26,415 nt of DNA from Candidatus Woesearchaeota archaeon. Its GTDB lineage: Archaea > Nanobdellota > Nanobdellia > Woesearchaeales > UBA10200. Below, in pieces: positions 22,493 through 26,415 of the stretch. Numbering within the stretch: the stretch's first letter is position 1; every line of letters begins with the position of its first letter. The notes beneath the pieces were generated by a model. That model saw nothing but the letters and a program-made list of their open reading frames with translations. It searched no databases and was not told where the DNA came from. Location: positions 1-26,415 of the forward strand of contig JAGVZX010000054.1 in NCBI GenBank assembly GCA_018302185.1, given 5' to 3'. A program made the position numbers and the translations under genes.

Positions 22493-23698
22493 TTATCTTC
22501 TTGTATTTATCAACATACTATCTGTTACCTTGTCAACAATACACTCTCTGATCTTACCTAAGGCTGAAAATGATTTGGCATAATCTTCTGCTGTCGGAGC
22601 TCTGCAGCAATTTGTTCTTTCCTCTTCCTGCTGAAGATAACTTCTTACTGCAAAGCATCTTAACATTGTCCTATAACCAGCAGGCACATCATCATAGCTT
22701 CTGATGTTTCCATCTGCTATTCCACTAAATATCCGAGTTAAGTCTCTTTTTATGTTTTTATTATAATCGTCAACCCATGCAGCAAGCATTTTATCTGCTT
22801 TGCACCCAAAAACTTCTCTTAAACCTATCCTTACCCCCTCTAACATTGTAGCATCATGATTCTTATCACCTATTGCCATAAAATATCTTGGCATAAGACC
22901 TTCGTCTGTCATCACATAAACACCTATAGGTGCATTTAGATAAAATAATAATTCTCTGGGTAATGCATCATCAAGCTGCCGTACTGCAACCATCTTAACT
23001 GATGGCTGACCTTTTTTCGAATCCACCTTATACACAAAATCGCCTGCTTCTGGAACAACTTCTGTGACTAATCTACCTTTGTTTGTTTTAGAATCATAAG
23101 TTCTTGCAAATATATAAGTTACAATCTTTATTATCTGTTTCATAATATCTATTGATTGCTCTAAATCAAACTCTATGTCTTCATCACTATGACCAAGCAG
23201 CTTAAAATTGCTTGGCATGCCAAAATGCGTATTATCAAGGCATGCATAACCAGCTAAATATTCTGTAAATGTAACTGGAAGCTCTGTTAATCCGCATAAG
23301 CTAATCCTGCCCCTAGTACCATAAGTGCGTGGAAGATATCCCAGTTTAAACTTCTCTAACTCCCTCAGATTGTCAAAATCATTTTCAACATGATTTCCTT
23401 GTTCAGTATCTCCACCACCACGTGCTATCTGCATGATCAAATAATCTTTTGTAAGTTGTGGTTGCACAAGAAAAACATACGCATCACTGCCTACATGGTA
23501 AAATTGGATATTTATACCCTGCCCTTTGGCAATAGGCTTGTTCATTGATTTAAATGCTTCCCTGATCAGAACTTCTAAAGCAGGATTATTCCTTGTCTTT
23601 AGCTCATCTAATATATCTGCTATCTTTAGAGGGGTATTTAATGTTGAATCTAGCAAAGCAATCTCTACAGGTGAATGAATCGTTACATTAGATCTCAT
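22493..23698 (-). CDS. Hypothetical protein, possibly with a degenerate kinase-like fold
   Basis: A 401-residue soluble protein with no assignable family. Its order of elements recalls protein or aminoglycoside kinases: a beta hairpin with HVGSDAYVFLVQ, a strand YLIMQIARG, a helix with VENDFDNLRELEKF, then LPRTYG and a hinge-like VTFTEYLAGY followed by a long helix. The usual strand-3 lysine and the catalytic HxD and DFG motifs are not evident, so at best it would be a pseudokinase or remote relative. The C-terminal third is helical and contains CC at NCCRAP. The convergent neighbour is a PP2C phosphatase. The promoter is a 16-bp TATA palindrome about 26 nt upstream. Confidence 0.7.
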   Translation of the reverse strand: MRSNVTIHSPVEIALLDSTLNTPLKIADILDELKTRNNPALEVLIREAFKSMNKPIAKGQGINIQFYHVGSDAYVFLVQPQLTKDYLIMQIARGGGDTEQGNHVENDFDNLRELEKFKLGYLPRTYGTRGRISLCGLTELPVTFTEYLAGYACLDNTHFGMPSNFKLLGHSDEDIEFDLEQSIDIMKQIIKIVTYIFARTYDSKTNKGRLVTEVVPEAGDFVYKVDSKKGQPSVKMVAVRQLDDALPRELLFYLNAPIGVYVMTDEGLMPRYFMAIGDKNHDATMLEGVRIGLREVFGCKADKMLAAWVDDYNKNIKRDLTRIFSGIADGNIRSYDDVPAGYRTMLRCFAVRSYLQQEEERTNCCRAPTAEDYAKSFSALGKIRECIVDKVTDSMLINTRR

Positions 23699-23716
23699 TA
23701 GCTATGTTTTTCAGGC

Positions 23717-23742
23717 TATATTTTAAAATATATCGACGATAT
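23717..23742 (-). promoter_or_regulatory. TATA palindrome and adjoining symmetric box
   Basis: TATATTTTAAAATATA (23717-23732) is a perfect palindrome centred about 26 nt before ATG 23698. Next to it, further upstream of the gene, ATATCGACGATAT (23730-23742) is a second perfect odd-centred palindrome at the TFB/activator position and a candidate operator. Confidence 0.45.
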
Positions 23743-23794
23743 TTGACCTTAGAGTGGAAAAAAACAATAGATTAGAAATAAAAAGAATAACCTC

Positions 23795-24802
23795 TTAACG
23801 TATCTTCAAGCCAACTGCCTGCTCTGCCAAATAACTGCTTCTCACTAAAGGACCAGCAACGCAGTTCTTGAATCCTAATTTCAATCCTGCCTCTCTCAAA
23901 GAAATAAATTCTTGCGGAGTGTAAAACTTCTGTTCAGGCACATGCCAGTTGCTAGGACGCAGATACTGACCTATAGAAAATATATCACAATCAACTGTCC
24001 TCAAGTCGCGCATCGTTTGCACAACTTCAGCTGCATCCTCTCCATGCCCTACCATCAAGGCAGATTTTGTGAGCATTGGTATGTTAGATTCAACAGATAA
24101 TTTTTTTAATTTATCGATAACATCTACTGCAATCTTATACGTAGGCTTTGGCCTGATTTTAGGATAGATCCTTTCAACTGCCTCTATGTTGTGACCGATG
24201 ACATAAGGCTTACTATTAATTACTGTCTGAAGATCATCTTCTTTTGCCCAGAAATCTGGGATAAGCAGTTCGATTTTAGTTGCTGGAGTTAATTTTCTGC
24301 ACCACTCAACTGTCTCTGCAAAATGCAATGCACCGCCATCTGGCAAATCATCTCTTGTGACTGATGTTATTACAACATATTTTAATTGCAATTGTTTGAT
24401 CGCTTCTGCAACATGCCTTGGCTCTTCTGCATCTAGTGTTCCAGGCTTTCCGCTCTTTACATCGCAGTATCTGCATGCTCTTGTGCAAGTATCACCCATT
24501 ATCATGAATGTTCCTGTGCCTCTTCCCCAACATTCACTTATGTTTGGGCAGCGCGCTTCTTCGCAGACAGTGTGCAAGTTCAAGCCATGTCGTAAAGATT
24601 TTACTTTATTATAGCGTTCTAAGTCTTTGCCTATCGGCAGTTTAACTTTAAACCATTCAGGCAAATGCTGTCTTTCTTTCGGATTATCTTTTTTTAATTG
24701 CTGCATCTGTTCTGAGAAATTAGCAAGCTGGCTAGCAGATACTTTCACTTCTTTTTCCAGCAAAGGCAGAGTTAATTCAGCTGATGATTTATCCTGTGAC
24801 AT
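23795..24802 (-). CDS. lipA: Lipoyl synthase
   Basis: Radical-SAM enzyme inserting two sulfurs into protein-bound octanoyl groups to make lipoyl groups. The 335-residue protein has the auxiliary cluster motif CEEARCPNISEC (Cys80, 85, 91), the radical-SAM motif CTRACRYC (Cys106, 110, 113), and the C-terminal RSSY motif in GPLVRSSYLAE whose Ser ligates the auxiliary cluster. This is the canonical LipA, not the LipS1/LipS2 pair used by many archaea. The N-terminus is about 40 residues longer than usual. The frame can begin at a TTG at 24811, but ATG 24802 is preferred, with an AT-rich box about 29 nt upstream. It lies 65 nt past the glycine decarboxylase gene on the same strand. Confidence 0.96.
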   Translation of the reverse strand: MSQDKSSAELTLPLLEKEVKVSASQLANFSEQMQQLKKDNPKERQHLPEWFKVKLPIGKDLERYNKVKSLRHGLNLHTVCEEARCPNISECWGRGTGTFMIMGDTCTRACRYCDVKSGKPGTLDAEEPRHVAEAIKQLQLKYVVITSVTRDDLPDGGALHFAETVEWCRKLTPATKIELLIPDFWAKEDDLQTVINSKPYVIGHNIEAVERIYPKIRPKPTYKIAVDVIDKLKKLSVESNIPMLTKSALMVGHGEDAAEVVQTMRDLRTVDCDIFSIGQYLRPSNWHVPEQKFYTPQEFISLREAGLKLGFKNCVAGPLVRSSYLAEQAVGLKIR

Positions 24803-24867
24803 ATCAACCAAGATAATAAGAAATAGTTTATAATTTTAATTGTTTTTATCACTCAGTGTTTTCACTT

Positions 24868-26415
24868 TCATTCTTTTTTCCACTTCACATTCGGCTTTCT
24901 CGCAGCAGCGACTGCATCTAATCTGCCTACAACAGTAGTATGTGGAGCTTTCTTTACCAGATCTGGATCAGTAGCAGCTTCCTCTTTTATTTTTATCATG
25001 GCAGCTGCAAACTCATTTAATCTATCTAAGCTCTCTGTTTCTGTCGGCTCTATCATAATTGAACCATGCACTATCATAGGGAAATAAATGGTAGGAGCAT
25101 GCTGGCCATAATCCAATAATCTTTTTGCAATGTCAAGTGTTGTAACGCCGTTAGGCACATCCTTATCGCTCAGTACAAACTCATGCTTGCAGACTACTTT
25201 ATGAGGAAGATCATAATGCTCCTGTAAAATTACCCTCAAGTAATTTGCATGCAATACTGCATATTCTGTGTTTTTTCTTAAGCCTGCAGCGCCATGCGCC
25301 TTGATGTAAGTATAAGCTCTCACTAAAATTCCAAAATTGCCGAAGAATGCCTTGACTCTTCCTATTGAGCCAGAATGTGCAGCTAAATTCGAATCATAAG
25401 GAGTGTAAACTAATTTATAACGGTATCTTTTAACCCTTATCTCTTTCCTGCTGTAATTGTCATATTCAACCGCAGTCTCGCCAGTCTCTTCTCGCAAAAT
25501 GCGCGGCATTGGAAGGCAATTTTTCAGATGCTCTTTTACCAAGCAAGGTCCTGCTCCTGGACCGCCGCCTCCATGAGGAGTAGAGAATGTCTTGTGCAAA
25601 TTTAGGTGCATCATGTCAAAGCCCATCTCACCTGGCTTTGTAATTCCGACCATCGCGTTCATGTTTGCTCCGTCGCAATACACTAAAGCTCCAGCTTCAT
25701 GCACAACATTGCAGATTTCAACTATGTTTTTCTCGAACAATCCTAAAGTGTTAGGATTTGTTATCATGAAAACAGCTGACTGCTCGTTCAGGTTCTTTCT
25801 TAAATCTTCAATGTCAACCAATCCTTGGTTGTTTGATTTGATTGTCACAATCTCAAAATTGCAGATAGCTGCGCTTGCTGGATTTGTGCCGTGTGCGGAG
25901 TCAGGAATAAGCACTTTTCTCCTCTGAAATTCCTTCCTGTCATGGAAATATTTTTTTGCAACCATCAACCCAGTCATCTCTCCATGAGCGCCAGCAGCAG
26001 GCTGCAATGTAGCTGCATCCATTCCGGTTATTTCACAAAGATCTTTTTCTAATTCATATATCAATTGCAATGCGCCTTGGACATGATCCTGCGGAGTATG
26101 CTGGTCAGTAAATATCTGCATCGGATGAAGCATTGCAAATCCCTCTAATCTTGCTGTATCTTCATTGATTTTAGGATTATACTTCATTGTGCAGCTTCCA
26201 AGAGGGTAGAATGCAGTATCTATACCAATATTTCTCCTTGATAATGCGACATAATGCCTTATGATTTCGTTCTCTGGCACTTCTGGAAGATCTAATGCAG
26301 CAAATAAATTTTTGTCATAGGCAAATTCACTTAGCTTTGCATCTTTGCTTAGATCAATCTTGGTTATCCCTTCCTCTAGCTCAGGCAATATCCTTGTTGC
26401 GCTTCCAGGTTTTGA
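24868..26415 (-). CDS. gcvPB: Glycine dehydrogenase (decarboxylating) subunit 2, N-terminus beyond the window
   Basis: PLP-dependent P-protein of the glycine cleavage system; it decarboxylates glycine and passes aminomethyl to lipoyl-GcvH. This is the split form that pairs with GcvPA. Visible features are [47 protein letters not shown], and the PLP-lysine segment [19 protein letters not shown]. The frame is open to the window edge: the first codons read [16 protein letters not shown], matching the family's SRPG...LPELD start. The internal TTG at 26388 is therefore not the start, and a few residues lie outside. GcvPA, GcvT and GcvH are not in the window and may lie upstream. The lipA gene follows closely on the same strand. 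Confidence 0.95.
   Translation of the reverse strand, partial: SKPGSATRILPELEEGITKIDLSKDAKLSEFAYDKNLFAALDLPEVPENEIIRHYVALSRRNIGIDTAFYPLGSCTMKYNPKINEDTARLEGFAMLHPMQIFTDQHTPQDHVQGALQLIYELEKDLCEITGMDAATLQPAAGAHGEMTGLMVAKKYFHDRKEFQRRKVLIPDSAHGTNPASAAICNFEIVTIKSNNQGLVDIEDLRKNLNEQSAVFMITNPNTLGLFEKNIVEICNVVHEAGALVYCDGANMNAMVGITKPGEMGFDMMHLNLHKTFSTPHGGGGPGAGPCLVKEHLKNCLPMPRILREETGETAVEYDNYSRKEIRVKRYRYKLVYTPYDSNLAAHSGSIGRVKAFFGNFGILVRAYTYIKAHGAAGLRKNTEYAVLHANYLRVILQEHYDLPHKVVCKHEFVLSDKDVPNGVTTLDIAKRLLDYGQHAPTIYFPMIVHGSIMIEPTETESLDRLNEFAAAMIKIKEEAATDPDLVKKAPHTTVVGRLDAVAAARKPNVKWKKE

Noticed and set aside
26386..26388. TTG as start codon of the glycine decarboxylase gene
   Set aside because: The frame stays open to the window edge, and the nine codons before it match the family's conserved N-terminus.
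1..26415. CRISPR array, insertion sequence, rRNA or integrase
   Set aside because: No regularly spaced repeats, transposase motifs, rRNA-like sequence or recombinase signatures were found in either strand.

Overview
The window is AT-rich, gene-dense chromosomal DNA from an archaeon. Archaeal traits read from the sequence are an interrupted tRNA gene whose intron forms a strict bulge-helix-bulge motif, TATA-like boxes about 24-28 nt before many start codons (leaderless mRNAs), archaeal-type RNase HII and TruD, and an e-MtaB-type methylthiotransferase. The many small membrane or hypothetical proteins and the large secreted coiled-coil protein suggest a DPANN lineage such as Woesearchaeota or Pacearchaeota. 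That placement is an inference; no rRNA is present to settle it.

Layout. 1-5.1 kb: RNase HII, an ORF6N/PLD-like protein of bacterial type, a 340-nt gap with a perfect hairpin and three TGTCCAGTG copies, a PduO-type cobalamin adenosyltransferase, a Fur-family regulator, a small membrane protein and e-MtaB. 5.1-7.6 kb: a four-helix membrane protein with a doubtful coupled small ORF, tRNA-Arg(CCT) with a T-loop intron, a helical hypothetical protein and a HAD hydrolase. 7.7-11.3 kb: TruD, a hypothetical protein, a double zinc-ribbon protein and two small proteins. 11.4-12.9 kb: the E2 acyltransferase of a 2-oxoacid dehydrogenase, preceded by a structured leader with two mutually exclusive 11-bp pairings, one of which covers the start codon. 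13.0-17.0 kb: an envelope pair, a 1189-residue secreted repeat protein and a small lipoprotein. 17.1-26.4 kb: hypotheticals, a LipM/LplA-family protein, proline dehydrogenase, a PP2C-type phosphatase facing a possible kinase-like protein, lipoyl synthase, and the glycine decarboxylase subunit 2 gene, which runs off the right edge.

Functional themes. Lipoate metabolism links four genes: a LipM/LplA-family transferase, LipA, the lipoylated E2, and the glycine cleavage P-protein, whose partner GcvH is also lipoylated. Proline and glycine oxidation point to amino-acid catabolism. RNA modification (TruD, e-MtaB) and RNase HII are housekeeping. The strongest candidates for new biology are the T-loop tRNA intron, the switch-like leader of E2, and the repeat surface protein with its lipoprotein neighbour.
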